Positions 22,201-34,000 of a DNA stretch of 64,000 nucleotides are shown here, piece by piece (the stretch's first letter is position 1; each line of letters begins with the position of its first letter). A program made the translations under genes and the position numbers. A model generated the notes under the pieces. It did no database searches and was not told the origin of the DNA. It was given only the letters and a program-made list of their open reading frames with translations. The DNA is taken from contig JAUPFV010000004.1 of NCBI GenBank assembly GCA_036936605.1, forward strand, positions 92,530,334-92,594,333, in the 5' to 3' direction. Origin of the DNA: Limnanthes douglasii subsp. nivea (taxonomy: Eukaryota; Streptophyta; Magnoliopsida; Brassicales; Limnanthaceae).

Positions 22201-24414
22201 AGCATTTGTTGGTCAGATTGGAAGAAATATGGAAGTATATGTCGATGATATGATGGTTAAAATCTTAGAAGAAGAATTGCACCTAGTTGATCTTCAAGAA
22301 ACTTTTGCCAACTTGACAAAGGTTAATTTAAAGTTGAATCCAGAAAAGTATGTGTTTGGGGTGCAGTCCGGGAAGTTTTTGGGTTATATAATAAGTGAAA
22401 AAGGGATACAGCCTGATCCGGACCAACTCGATGCTCTATTAAAAATAGACCCTCCTCGGAATATTAAAGAAGTACAGAGGTTGACCGGAAGATTGGCTTC
22501 TTTAAAACGTTTCATTTCAAGGTCTTCGGACAAATGTACCCCGTTCTTTCAGACCTTGAAAGGTGCTAAATATTTCAACTGGTCTCCACAATGCAACCAG
22601 GCTTTTGATGAAATAAAAAAGAACTTGTCTTCTCCGAAAACCCTTTTTAAGCCTATTGAAGGAGAAACACTTTATGTATACTTGGCTGTGTCAGAATGTG
22701 TTATAAGTGCGATGTTGGTAAGAGAGGTAGACAACTATCCTCGTCTGGTGTATTATATCATTAAGAGCCTAATAGATGTTGAGAAGAGAAATCTAAAACT
22801 TAAAAAGCTAGCACTAGCTTTGGTGATTGCTGCTAGAAAAATGAGGTTGTATTTTTAGTCTCATTCCATCATTGTCTGAATGTCGTTTCCGCTAAAGAAT
22901 GTTCTTCAGAAGGCAGACATATCGAGCAGGATGACCAACTCTTTTGAAGGAGCAGTTTATCAAATACTTATTCATTCTTAAAAAAGTGGCAGCCAACTTC
23001 AAAAATGTTTGCTATAAGCACATTCCTAGATCAGAAAACACGCTGGAATATTCCTTAGCAACCATAGCATACTCTGAGTCCTACCCATGGATTTCTGTAC
23101 AGGAATGCCCATCCATGCAATCAAATCAGAACGAGGAAGAGAAGGTGAGCTTGCGTGTATAAGTAGTTCAATCCAAAGATTAGAGATTTCCCATTCTTCA
23201 ATAAATCTCTGATGGAATTTTGCCTCCGGAGAAAGCTATGGCAAGGAAAATGAAACACAAGGCTCGTGGTTTCTTGATCATAAGAGAGGTTCTTTATAAT
23301 ATCGTTTAGCAGACCTCTCTTGCGTTGTTTGGGGGCTGAAGAGTCCCAAAGTGTTCTATTTGAACTACACGATGGAGAGGGATCAACACACTGTGGCTAC
23401 AGAGCTCTAACCCAGAGAGTTTTATTGGTCGGATACTATTGACCATCTATAATGGCAGATGATAAATAATTAGTGAAAAAGTGTGACCCATGACAAAGGT
23501 ATGGTAACGAAATTCATATCCCAGCAGTTCATGTGGAGTCTATTTCTGAGCCAGTGCCTTTTGCTCATTGGGGACTTGATTTAGTAGGACCTCTACCAAT
23601 GGCGTCCGGAGGGTGCATGATTATTATTGTAGCCATTGATTATTTCTCAAAATGGATAGAAGCAGCTCCGTTGGCAGGAACTACTTCAAAAGCTGTTATA
23701 AAACTTATCTTGTCTAACATTTGTTGCAGATTTTGGGTTCCACAAAAGATAACCACAGATAACGGGCCACAATTTGATAACAAGGATATGGAGAGTTTAT
23801 GTGCCTCTAGGGGCATTCAGCATTGCTTCTCTTCTCTTTTCCACCCGCAAACAAAGGGCCAAGTTAAAGTGGCTAATAGGACCATTCTGTCCGGTTTAAA
23901 AAAGAATTTAGAAGGGGCTGCATGAAAGTGGCCAAGCTATTTGCAAGAAGTATTGTGGGCATACCAGACTACTCCTAGGGCTGCTACTCAAGAATCTCCT
24001 TTTACCTTGGTGTATGGGATTGATGCAATTACTCCTATAGAAGAAACCCTACCATTGTACAGGGTCCACAACTATTCTGAACAAGCCAATGAGTTGGCAA
24101 TTAGGAGTTAGTTGGACTTAATTGAAGAAAGAAGGTTTAAAGCTTATCTTAGAACAACCCACTATCAAGGATTGATGAGGAGCAGATTTTATTCCAAGAT
24201 CAAGAGAAGGGATTTTCAACCAGGAGATAAAGTTTTAAGAAAAATTTTCTTGCATACTAAGGAAAAGCAGTTCGGTGAATTGGCTCCGAACTGGGAAGGC
24301 CCTTATGAGGTCCCCAAAAAGCTTAAACCTGGGACATATAGGCTTCAAGACAAAGATGGAAGAATTTCGAAGCACCCATGGAATATTGAACACCTCAGGT
24401 TATATCTAGAATGA
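19202..24414 (+). pseudogene. Tat-1 gag-pol relic (Gag, protease, RT, RNase H, partial aRNH, integrase)
   Basis: Gag starts at ATG 19202 and is broken by TAG at 19331, a stop at 19580 with a frame change, and stops at 19930 and 20347. It retains a retrotransposon-gag core (19999-20349) and a knuckle CQYHHDIGHNTEDY (about 20570). The protease motif LVDTGNSTNIL lies near 21103. RT has MPFGLKN and YVDD (22238-22249). RNase H continues to about 22900. The archaeal-type second RNase H is almost wholly deleted at about 22940. Integrase (23533-23925) keeps GLDLVGP and TDNGPQF, but the catalytic Glu in GQVEV is Lys (codon 23866). A C-terminal region (24112-24414) with PNWEGPYEV, typical of gypsy integrases, closes the ORF. 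It cannot make an active polyprotein. Confidence 0.88.
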
Positions 24415-24419
24415 AAGTT

Positions 24420-24730
24420 GTGTAAATATTTACTTGTTTAAAGTCAATATAAATATTACGGGGCATACTCTTTCCTACCCTGGTGGCGCGGGGAGGTTTT
24501 AATGAGGTGTCTGGTTTTTTCAATAAAATATGATGCCTTCTTAAAACATTCGGTGTGGTTTGATTACAATTCTTTTCAAGTCTTCAATTTAATACTGATG
24601 ATCTTTGACAGATCGGATTAATCTGGTTGAATGATGACTATTAAATACATGTTATCTGAGATTTTAAATACTCTTATCTTAAATATTTTTGAAGTAAATT
24701 AGGGTTCTTTAAACATTAGCCATTAAAATT
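24420..24730 (+). other. Tat-1 post-pol spacer with conserved GGGGCATACTCTTTCCTACC block
   Basis: Just after the pol stop (about 24459-24512) lies a block beginning GGGGCATACTCTTTCCTACC and ending AGGTTTTAATGAGGTGTCT. It recurs almost letter for letter at the same place in Tat-2 (about 52577-52632) although the two elements' LTRs are unrelated. It is not coding. Similar AGGTTTTTAA(C/T)GAGGC words are familiar from other plant LTR retrotransposons; the role is unknown to me. Confidence 0.75.
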
Positions 24731-24798
24731 AAAAGCAAGCATGGAATAAAGCAAAATTTGATAGATAAGCCGATCCGAGTATGAACCGGATAATGTTA

Positions 24799-27636
24799 CT
24801 AAAATGCAAAAAAATTATTGGCCATCCAAGGCTTATTCCCTTTGGATGTTCCTGCATCACCTCTTTTTTTAGGGCTTTTGAGTTCAGCGCTTGAACTCTC
24901 ACCGGTTCCTTCCTCTTCATCGGTGGTGGAGTCGATTCCACTCGAGTAGTTGTTTTTATCACCATCTGCCATCGTATGGAACGGGATGTCTTCATACTCC
25001 ACATATCTCCACAAGAGACCAAGCATCCTCTTTGGAAACGTTTCATGGAAAAGCAGCACCATGTCAGAATTCACCTCAGCATACCTTGTTTCCACGGAAT
25101 CTATCACCTCGTTGGTGTATTTATCAATGCTGGCCTAAATTTTATGTTCCTGCTCCTTCACCAAATCTTCTTTTTCCTTGGTTACCTTAGACACATCATC
25201 TTCTAAGGAAGTCTTCTCACCGGACAAGGTCTGGATGGCACCATCATTGGCCTTCGTGTCCTCCCTTAAGGTTGAAAGATCTTTCTCCAAACTAGAGCAC
25301 TTAGTTTGGAGCTCAGCATTAGTATTCTCCAAAGTGGCCAGCTTGGTTGACAGACCTTCCTTGTCCTTCCTCACTTCTTCAAGCTCTTTCTTTAATACTT
25401 CTGTGCTTTGATTAGCATTGAGGAGATTGGTTGACAGAGACTCCTTGTATGTATTAAGGATGTTGATAAGGGTGGGCTGGTTTTTCACCTGCCTCTTTAG
25501 ATGGAGAACTGGTTGGATATGACCTAAACGAGAATGAGACACCGTATCCTGGTCTTCGGAAATAGAAAAGACTTACCATTGTAGGTCACCATGTTGGAAG
25601 ATCCTGAAGGACGGAAATGACCAACAAATTCATCTTTCTCTGAGTCGGTGAAGTAAAAACCGATGTCCTGAAAGGCTCTGATGTCAATCCCTCCTCCGAT
25701 ACCCTCTCCTAATTGTAAATCTGTTGGAATTTTCTCTGCCAAGGTCGGGTCGGCAGGAGCTGGTGGAGGAAGAAGCTCCGAAGGGCGAAAAGTTATATCT
25801 CCCCCTGAGGTGACATTTTTCTTCTTGGCAGCCCTTTCATCACTACTTGCCCTCCTTTTACGATCCTTCTTGAGAGGCTTTAGTGGATTTTATGCTTCTC
25901 ATGCCTTCTTAACAGTCTCATCTTCAACTAATTTGAGCAAGGAGGCATCGATCCTTCCTTGGTTATCCGGACCGGTCTCCTCTATGACAGCCTGAACTGC
26001 TTTTGTTGCAGTTCTCTTCTTCTTCCCTTTCATCTTGTTGGGACCCTTGGCTCTAGAGGGCAATACCAGTTTACCATCTTTTTCCTCCGTTCGTTTGAGG
26101 ACGACACCAGGGGGAGAGGGTGTGGTCAATTCTTCCCATGTAAGATCTTTCCGACCTGTGGTATTCCACAGATGAGATCTCGCCATATTGCCAGAGGTGA
26201 AGCAGTTGTGGAAAGAATTCCCCTAACGTTCTACGACCCACGCATTTAGTTTGGCACATGTAGTCTGCCCCTCATCCAGATATCCAGTATACTCCTTCGG
26301 TAACAATGAAAAATAAATAATGAATAATTCAGGAGTGGAATATTTGTGAAGTAAAAAGAAGAACATGAAAAACAAAGTTAAAGAGCTTATCTGTACTCTT
26401 CCATCTACTAGTAAGCATACTAGGGTTGGTCTTGGCTTTGATCTTCCTCCCATTTTCCCATGGCCCACTGATGAATAAGAATTGGGTTCTCCAATTCTTC
26501 TCTAACTCTAGCAAGTCGTCTACCACTTTGAAGTTATTTCCCATGTTGTGGTGGTATAATGGGATGTGGTAATTCTTGCATAGGCTTGCCACAACGGCAA
26601 ATTGTTCCATAGGAAGAGGGATTTTGGATAACCTCGATGTCATTATGCATGCGAGAAGGGAGTACCAGGCGTTCAGACTCAGTTGGCTAGGACAAAGTTT
26701 TATCAAGTGGAAGTACCTGACAATTTATGGGTCTAATAGGAACCGAAGTCCCCAGTTCAACAACTCTGTAAAAAATGACCACCTCGTTGATCTTATAGTC
26801 CATCGGAGTCTCTGGTGTGACTGTATCCTCATCTTTACTGATTCTGGAATCCCCCACTTTGTCCGGATCCGGCCCAATTCGGCAGTGTGGGTATAGACAT
26901 AATTAATGTTATGCATGGCCACCAAGTATTTAACATTAACTTTTTTAAAGAAAGGCCCTACCTTGCCCTCCAAACACTCTGGGAGATTCGGATGAGTCGT
27001 ACCAACTTTAACCTTGCCTTTACCCTTCTTATTAGAGGTGGTATCCCCAGTTTGACTTGAGGCCTCGGTTTCAAAGGGGGCCTCTTTAGTGTTGTCCTCT
27101 ATCACATCTTCCATCAATGTGGAAGATTTATCAGTTGTTGTGGATGGAATGGTGTTAGCTTCTGGTTCTACAGTCTGCCCGGATGAATGAGCACCAGTTG
27201 TTTCCAGAGGCCTGGTGTCCGGTTGAGGCTCAGTTCCAAAGGATTTCCCCAAACTAGTCGTCTAGCGTGGAGTTGAAGTTGGTTTTTCTGGAGATTTTTT
27301 GATATCTAAGCCCATAACTAAGAAAGGGGAGGGTTTTCTAACGCTTGATACTCATTTTTCTTTGATAATAGAAGGTTGGGACTCCTGAACAAAAGCACAT
27401 GAGGGGATTGGTGAAAGGCTTGGGCTGAACAGCCGTTTGGGCTTTGGATTTCTGGTGGAAGATGATCCTTGATCAACTTCTTGGGATAGTTTTTTAGACT
27501 TTTCACTAGGGGAAACTGGGAAACCATCAATGATACGATTCTCCCTTTCGAATTTTTTAGGTTTCTCTATCTCAGACAAGTTTAACCAGCCGTCTTTTAC
27601 GAGAGCGTTTTTAGCCCTGAACATAAAAGTATTCAA
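24799..27636 (-). pseudogene. Tat-1 antisense ORF: gypsy-type domain plus coiled coil
   Basis: The minus-strand coding relic runs from MNTFMFRAKN.. (27636) through a Ser/Thr/Glu-rich linker (27252-26960) to a conserved domain (about 26960-26480): TKWGIPESVKMRI, LLNWGLR, LSLNAWYSLLACI and FLFISGPWENGRK. A Lys-rich linker (26186-25899) and an acidic segment follow. A GT..AG intron of 53 nt (25576-25524) joins MVTYN and G-HIQPVLHLKRQ in frame. After it comes a heptad-rich coiled coil (25520-25135, STKLATLENTNAELQ) and an acidic tail ending ..GNKPWMANNFFAF (24799). A frame break occurs at about 26725 and stops elsewhere. The domain is the one annotated in plants as putative gypsy-type transposon; its role is unknown. 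Confidence 0.7.
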
Positions 27637-28048
27637 GAACTAGTTTGAAAGAAAGGGAGGAAAGCTCTGTAGAATGTTTTTAAGTGATGAAGACAATGAA
27701 ACAGTGAAAAAATGATTTATATATTAAAAGAAAAAGGTAACTGATACCTAGGAAGAAACGAAGAGGTTTTTACAATGATTAATTACGGCGTAGACGTGGG
27801 AAAAATTAAATGCATAGGCTACTTTCTAGGTTTAGTGGGAGCGTCAATCTAGGTAAAAAATGGCTGGTAGGTCAAATCAGATAGTGACACGTGTCCCACG
27901 ATCCAAAGAAAGACTTTTAGAATTCTGAGGAAAATCAGTTTGGACAAACTTCAAGCTAGATGCATGGGTGGATCGGAGAAAGTCGTCATTAAATTAGAAG
28001 ATTTTTAGTCCTGCAAAGATTTTTGACAAGGCCTAAAAAAAGGGCTAC

Positions 28049-28430
28049 TGATGAGTCCGGACAACTTAATCACTACATCTTGAGATTTCCGGACAAGGGA
28101 AATTCGGACATAAAACTTGCCACTGAACTATCCGAACATGACAAAAGTAAAAAATGACTAAACACCTTTTTGACTAAGCTATATGCTAATAAACTTAATA
28201 AGTAAGTGGGTCCTTAAACTTGACCCGGTTCCATAATTTGACCTGAAATCCCATGGGTCCATAATTAAGGGCATTAATACCCCAACTACTTTTATTAATG
28301 AGGGTAATGAACATTGAATACAACCAGGAAACTCAAATCTCTCACTACTTCACACTAAAACATTTAATACTCTCAAAACTTTCCAAAAACACTAGAAAAA
28401 TTTACCTTCAGCCCAAAATAAACCACACCA
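28049..28430 (+). repeat. Tat-1 3' LTR
   Basis: 382 bp, the same length as the 5' LTR, with identical TG..CA ends. It is preceded by AAAAAAAGGGCTAC and followed by the TSD AGTGA. Confidence 0.92.
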
Positions 28431-28435
28431 AGTGA

Positions 28436-28730
28436 TACTGTAATATGTTTCTATTTGAAATAACCATCAAACACACAATTAAGCAACAACTAACAACAAA
28501 ATTTTAAAATAGATTAAAACTGCATGCATGGATTTACAAATGCATGGATAACTCAAACCTCCCAAAAAATACACCATCTCTAAGGGTTGGTACTTTTAAT
28601 TCATTAAACATATAAAAACATACTAAATAAAATAACATACTACATTAACTACCACAACATCAATCATCATCCTCGTCCTCGTCCTCTCCCTCCTTGTTTG
28701 TAACTTCTTCTTCCTCGTAATCTTACTTCT
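28436..28730. other. Right-hand MULE DNA next to Tat-1, no gene seen
   Basis: AT-rich DNA leading into a GAGGACGAGGACGAGG-type acidic-coding tract on the minus strand (28731-28660). Confidence 0.4.
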
Positions 28731-28731
28731 C

Positions 28732-28941
28732 TTACTCGTCTTTTTCGTCGTCTGTTTCCTTCTCATCGTCTGCTTCATCGTCTTTATCATCATCTGTGTC
28801 ACCCGGTTCCTCGAAATCCTTGTTGTCCGAACTGTACCGCATACACATGCGTTTCATCAGTTCTTTTGGGTCTGAGTCGTAACCGTTAAAGGACCACGAG
28901 TCATCGGTGTCATACTCGTCCTCGAAATCGAATGACCACAC
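28732..28941 (-). CDS. Short acidic ORF, possible C-terminal fragment
   Basis: The minus-strand frame extends upstream of the first Met to about 29040 (FSDHSREYSLYKRTTTLEYSS..) and ends in a run dominated by Asp, Glu and Lys (DDDKDDEADDEKETDDEKDE). Acidic tails of this kind occur in many unrelated nuclear proteins. It could be a terminal exon of the minus-strand MULE gene or a separate decayed ORF. I do not recognise it. Confidence 0.3.
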   Translation of the reverse strand: MWSFDFEDEYDTDDSWSFNGYDSDPKELMKRMCMRYSSDNKDFEEPGDTDDDKDDEADDEKETDDEKDE

Positions 28942-30363
28942 TAAGCAGTTTTTGGATTCTTCGGATGAGTACTCTAACGTGGTGGTCCTTTTGTAAAGCG
29001 AATATTCCCTCGAATGGTCTGAGAACTAGCTTTTTGATGATTAGTACCTAGGAGAAACCGGAGACAAAAGGGACATTTGTTTTAGAATACAAAGAGTTTT
29101 TTACAAGTGTAGTAGATTGAATAGCCTAAAATATTTTGCCCTACTTATAGCCAGACGTCATACCGAATGCTACGTCTAATCTAGCAAACTGCAATTAATT
29201 ATACACGTCTAGTTAATGCATTCGTAATGATTCAATATCTACCTTTATCTTCTCAAGTAATAAATTATCCAATAAGACAAATAACCTTTGTTTGATTACT
29301 GACGAAGATAGGTAGTAGTCATATCGATGTTATTTAATGATCACTTTAGTCAATAATCCATTCTCTAATGCATTAATATATAGTGTCATGGTGGTCGCAG
29401 TTTATGCATACTGGAGCCAATATTATTCGTTAATCGCATAACACGATTTATATGTTAATCTAATTGCTAGAAATGACTATCTTAAAGGAAAATGTTACAT
29501 TATTGAAATTGTTGTGCTAAATATTTACAACTTATAAATTTTACCGTTATTAACAAAAAATGACATTTCTAGATATTAACAACCTATCAATTCCACACTT
29601 TTTAACCAAAAATGACATTGCTAGAATAATGTAAAGTAATTACGAGTTGCTGCGGTTGGTACTCATGTAATACCCATTATGCCATTGCTAGCTATGACAA
29701 AAAATAAGTTTTGCCAAAACTGAAGTCTAAACAAAATCCTTACAAATAACACCTAATTTTGAATAATGAATTGCATATTTAAACAATCCTTCAAAAAACC
29801 AATATTCAATATCAAATGTAACTACCATCGTCAGTTTATGTTTGAATTATTCAGGAAATGCTTAAAAATTTCAGCTCTCCTTTTTGCGGGCATATCCTCT
29901 CCATATTTCAGAGTAACATAATTTTTTTGAATGATGTATTCCATGTAATAAAAAACAGAAATACCACACTCAAGGTTGTTTTTTTCCTGTTGTGGGATAT
30001 CTCTCATTGTCTTGATTTTGTATCCACCCTTCACAACAGGTGTGTATTTTTTATTTATGCAGTTGGCCAACTGTTATACCATGTACCAATCATAACATTG
30101 CGATTTATGTGATACAATCAATGCGATTGGTAAGGACCGTAAGAGTATACGATTACAACTTAACAATTTTGCCGTATCTAGCAATTACCTTTCTCGCAGT
30201 TTTGATACGTTCATAATACTAGGTTACTAAACATGGTAAAATTAATGTAAAGGATTTATAGCATAGAACTTATTACTTAGTCTTATCTCCAATGTGCTTG
30301 CTCCATGGAAACAGTGAGTTGTAGCTACTAGCAGTACCATTCTCCATATCAATAACCAGCAAT

Positions 30364-30371
30364 GTCCAGTG
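30364..30371. repeat. TSD of the hAT element (left copy)
   Basis: GTCCAGTG, repeated exactly at 31088-31095. Confidence 0.9.
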
Positions 30372-31087
30372 TAGGCATGAGCATTTTAACCGGAACCGAA
30401 AGAACCGAACCGAACCGAAGTAGATTTGGTTCTTTCATAATACCTGAATGGTTCCAGTTTTCAATTATCCACGGTTCTCGGAACCGAACCGAATCGAAGA
30501 ACCGTTGGTACCCGTTAGGAACCGAACCTATGTATTAACCCTTAATTTTGAATTGTTTTGAAAATATATTTTCTTTTTCAAAGTTAGATTCTTCTAAATT
30601 TGTCTTTATCATTGATCTCTAATTGTGTTCTCTTTAATAAATGACAACATACTTTATTCAAAGTGATGACATATTTACAAACTATTATGCGTATAAACAA
30701 AATAACAAAATATCAACCTTTATATAATTTAATAAACTTGATATCGTCTCTCTATTTTCTTTATATTACTAATATTATTTTTTAATATATTAATTTTGAA
30801 TATTTCTTATATTTAGTATTTTTTTCTTACAATCTAACATAGTTTTATTGTTTTAAAGTGTAAAAAGAGTTTTATATACGTTGATATTGCAAAGCATTTA
30901 AAGTATCCAAAACTACCAAATTGGAACCGAGTTAAGTACCCATACCAAACCGAATTAAGAAGAACTGAACCGAACCGAACCGAAATTTATTTGGTTCCTA
31001 AATGGGTACTAGTTTTGAAGAACCGAAAGAACGAAGAACCGGAAGAACCAAACCGAACCGAACCGAAGAATCGAATGCACATGCTTA
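30372..31087. mobile_element. Non-autonomous hAT element (716 bp, 8-bp TSD)
   Basis: It is flanked by identical GTCCAGTG (30364-30371 and 31088-31095), the 8-bp TSD size of hAT transposases. Terminal inverted repeats are TAGGCATGAGCA and, read inward from the right, TAAGCATGTGCA. Both ends carry subterminal arrays of AACCGAACCGAA-type repeats in matching orientation, and the middle is AT-rich with no coding capacity. It sits between the codons for catalytic His and Asp of the Ulp1 relic, so it would break the protein even if the rest were intact. Confidence 0.92.
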
Positions 31088-34000
31088 GTCCAGTGATTGA
31101 TTCCATCATTGTTAATGGTGCACAGAAGAACAAATGTAATGTATGTGTCAGATCTCATTTTCTCAGATACTTTATCGACAATGTGTGACATATCTTCCTT
31201 AATAGTCAGTGTTTGCTGCAATTTTTTCATTAATATATGAAGTAGATTGTTTCGAATAACATAAATAATACCTGACCCACTTACAGTTGCAAATCCAGAA
31301 AGTTGAATTGCACTGACCGTACATGAAAACTTATCATCAAACCCTTTCACAGGTACTCTCCAATTTGCATCCTAGAGCAGCTTATATATCCAACCATCTA
31401 TGATATATCAATTTATAATTAATTTTTTAAAACGTGTAAATGACAATGATTAAAACAAATAGTGTTGCCTACGTGAAAACAAAACATATTCGGATGTTAT
31501 AAAACGACATATTATCTTGAAATCTACTTCAGTTTTGTATGGTAGTTCCATTATCTCAGTCACAGTAATGGCAAGCCTATAACAAAACTCTGACATTGGA
31601 AAATACCATACTTCTGGATCTTCTTGCTCTTCTCCTCTGCTTATTCGTAACACCTTGTTGCACTCACTGATTTATATTAGTTACATGTTTTGGCCAATCT
31701 TTGCAAGCAACCTATGGTTCTCCCACCTGCGTCTGAGTAAGTAAGTTCCACTTTGGAAACTCATCAGCTACCACTTGTAATATATCCAATTAATACCCTA
31801 GCATTAATTTCATCGTTGACGGTAAGACAAAAATCCACTTACATCGAGATTTAATGGAGCTTCCTCGATAGATTCCAAAGTACGTCGCTTCTCATTTGAA
31901 TTTGCTATAAAATTGTCACATTCTTCATAAAAGGATTGTGTGAAGTCTACAACACTATCATCTACGAACGGTATAAGAGAACGTACAGGTTGTGCGTATG
32001 AAGCTGATTTATCTTGTTGCAGTGTTTCATACTTAATAGCAGCTATATGTAGGTCTTCTGATATCTCTCCACTCGTCTGTTTTACTTCTTCTGCTCTTTC
32101 GGACTGCGTAAGTAATTCAACCTTCGTTGTGGGTTTTTGTTATTCATGTTGTTTTTACTTGTGAATAAATTTATAGGCTGCCACTATTTGGGATACTTGT
32201 TCGGACTTTGGTTCTTATTCAACTACATGCGTCGTTAAACTGGCTACACCTGATTCTTGTTGGCCTTCCATTTCTGAGATATGTCTTTCGTGCAGTACCT
32301 CAAAATATAAGAGAAATATGTTACTACGCTTTGTTTGTTTATAACATTGCTAGATTATAATGTTTGTTATGAATATACATTGCAATTTAAATTCATACAT
32401 GCTTGCTAGATTGGTGTTTCGTTACGTTGCGACTTATATGCAATTAACATTGCTAGATTAAAGCAAAGACTGCATATATTATCCAAATACAAGGCTGTTA
32501 AGGGTGTAATTGCTACGAATTACAAGTATGTGATTTATTTGTAATTATTATTACTTATCTTTTGAACAAATTAACTGGTTGTATATAAGATGACCATGCT
32601 AACATTACGAGTTGTAATATATTTTTAACCTGTAATTGCTAGATACCATATTGTACTTCTTGTGGTTTACGAGATATTAATAGATTGCTAGACACATTTG
32701 TATCCTACAAAAACAATTCATGCTACAAACAACCCAACGACATGGAAATTCTAAAAGTTTTCTTACAGTGTCAAAACAACATTTAAAAAACACAACAATC
32801 CATCATAGTCAATATAAAAACCAAGACTTTGAAAAAATCAAAACATGCCGACACATGATACTAAATATTGTTGAATCTTAACGATTTTAAGATCCACTTA
32901 CATCTTCAATTCATGTCTCTACCACCGTCTCAATGTCAGCTTCGGGCTCTTGGACTACCAGTGTTGCCTGCTCTGGACCATTAGACGAGGCATCAATGTT
33001 TTTCAAAATGTGTTTGCGGTGGTTTCAACGTCCAGTTTGGTGATTTCTTATTTCCTCTGATCCCTCTCTACTGCTTCCAAGTTCTTTGTATAACCTATCT
33101 TGTTCACAATAGAGTCATTCACCTCAGTTCCAATGTTTTCTCCCTCCTCTGTATTTTCTGGTTTCTCACCCCATTGTTCGTTAGATTTGTTTTTATCATT
33201 ATTTTGTTTGTAAATCTTTTCATGTCCCTCCACAACTAACTCCTTTCCATTACTTTCGTCAGATCTCACTATCTGTCCCTATTCCACTGTCAGTCCTTCC
33301 GCTCTGACCACTTCAGCAGTACGCCAATCATATTTTTTTGGGCTGCTAATGTGCCACGTCCTACATTATCTCCCTCTACATCCTCTTGCTTATTCGCATC
33401 AGCATTATTAAATATGGTTGGGCATATCTCCTTCGCAGGGGCATCTACCACTGTCTCTAATGGTGTATTATCTGACTTCCCAGCCGTTGCATCCTTTAAC
33501 GTAGTGTCTGGCGTAGGTTCAATAGATAATACATTTGTTGTGAACTTATTCTTCATCTCCTCACCTACTTCTTCATCTTCGATTATATCTACCACCAATT
33601 CAGCAGGGACAATCGGTGTTATAACATCCCGAGTTCCATGTTCACCCGCAACTTCAAGTAACTTCGCCTCTTCAAATTCTTCATTTTTATTTTTAACGAT
33701 ATCCTCACTCTCTTTCTCTTCTTCCGATGTTTCATCTAACTCATCATGTTCGGCTATAAATATTTTTGGGGTCTCTGAAACATCTTAGCTATTCTTCTGC
33801 CTAAATCCATGCCTGCGATATTGGTAAACAATTGTTTTTTAATTACCTTCTCGCTAGTATTCGCAGCCATACGTTCGGTATCCTCCTTATCTTCACAACA
33901 AAACAACATCGATAAGGTGTTGGGAAGTTCTGCATTATCACCATCTACAATATCCTCTGCTACCTTCAGCTTCGCTTTCAACTTATTTATCTCTGAATGC

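Larger units (their letters stand above)
18749..28430 (+). mobile_element. Tat-1: complete Ty3/gypsy Tat-type LTR retrotransposon with antisense ORF
   Basis: Two 382-bp LTRs (18749-19130 and 28049-28430) start TGATGAGTCC and end CACACCA. They are flanked by the identical 5-bp TSD AGTGA (18744-18748 and 28431-28435). Inside are gag-pol on the plus strand (19202-24414), a conserved non-coding block, a minus-strand ORF set (27636-24799) and a polypurine-like AAAAAAAGGG before the 3' LTR. By eye the LTRs differ at about 30 of 382 sites (near 92 percent identity), so the insertion is old enough for gag-pol to have decayed. The gag-pol then antisense-ORF architecture is that described for Tat/Retand-type plant elements. 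Confidence 0.95.

Noticed and set aside
30400..31080. Interstitial telomere-like repeat
   Set aside because: The repeated word is AACCGAACCGAA, not TTTAGGG, and it is confined to the ends of the hAT element.
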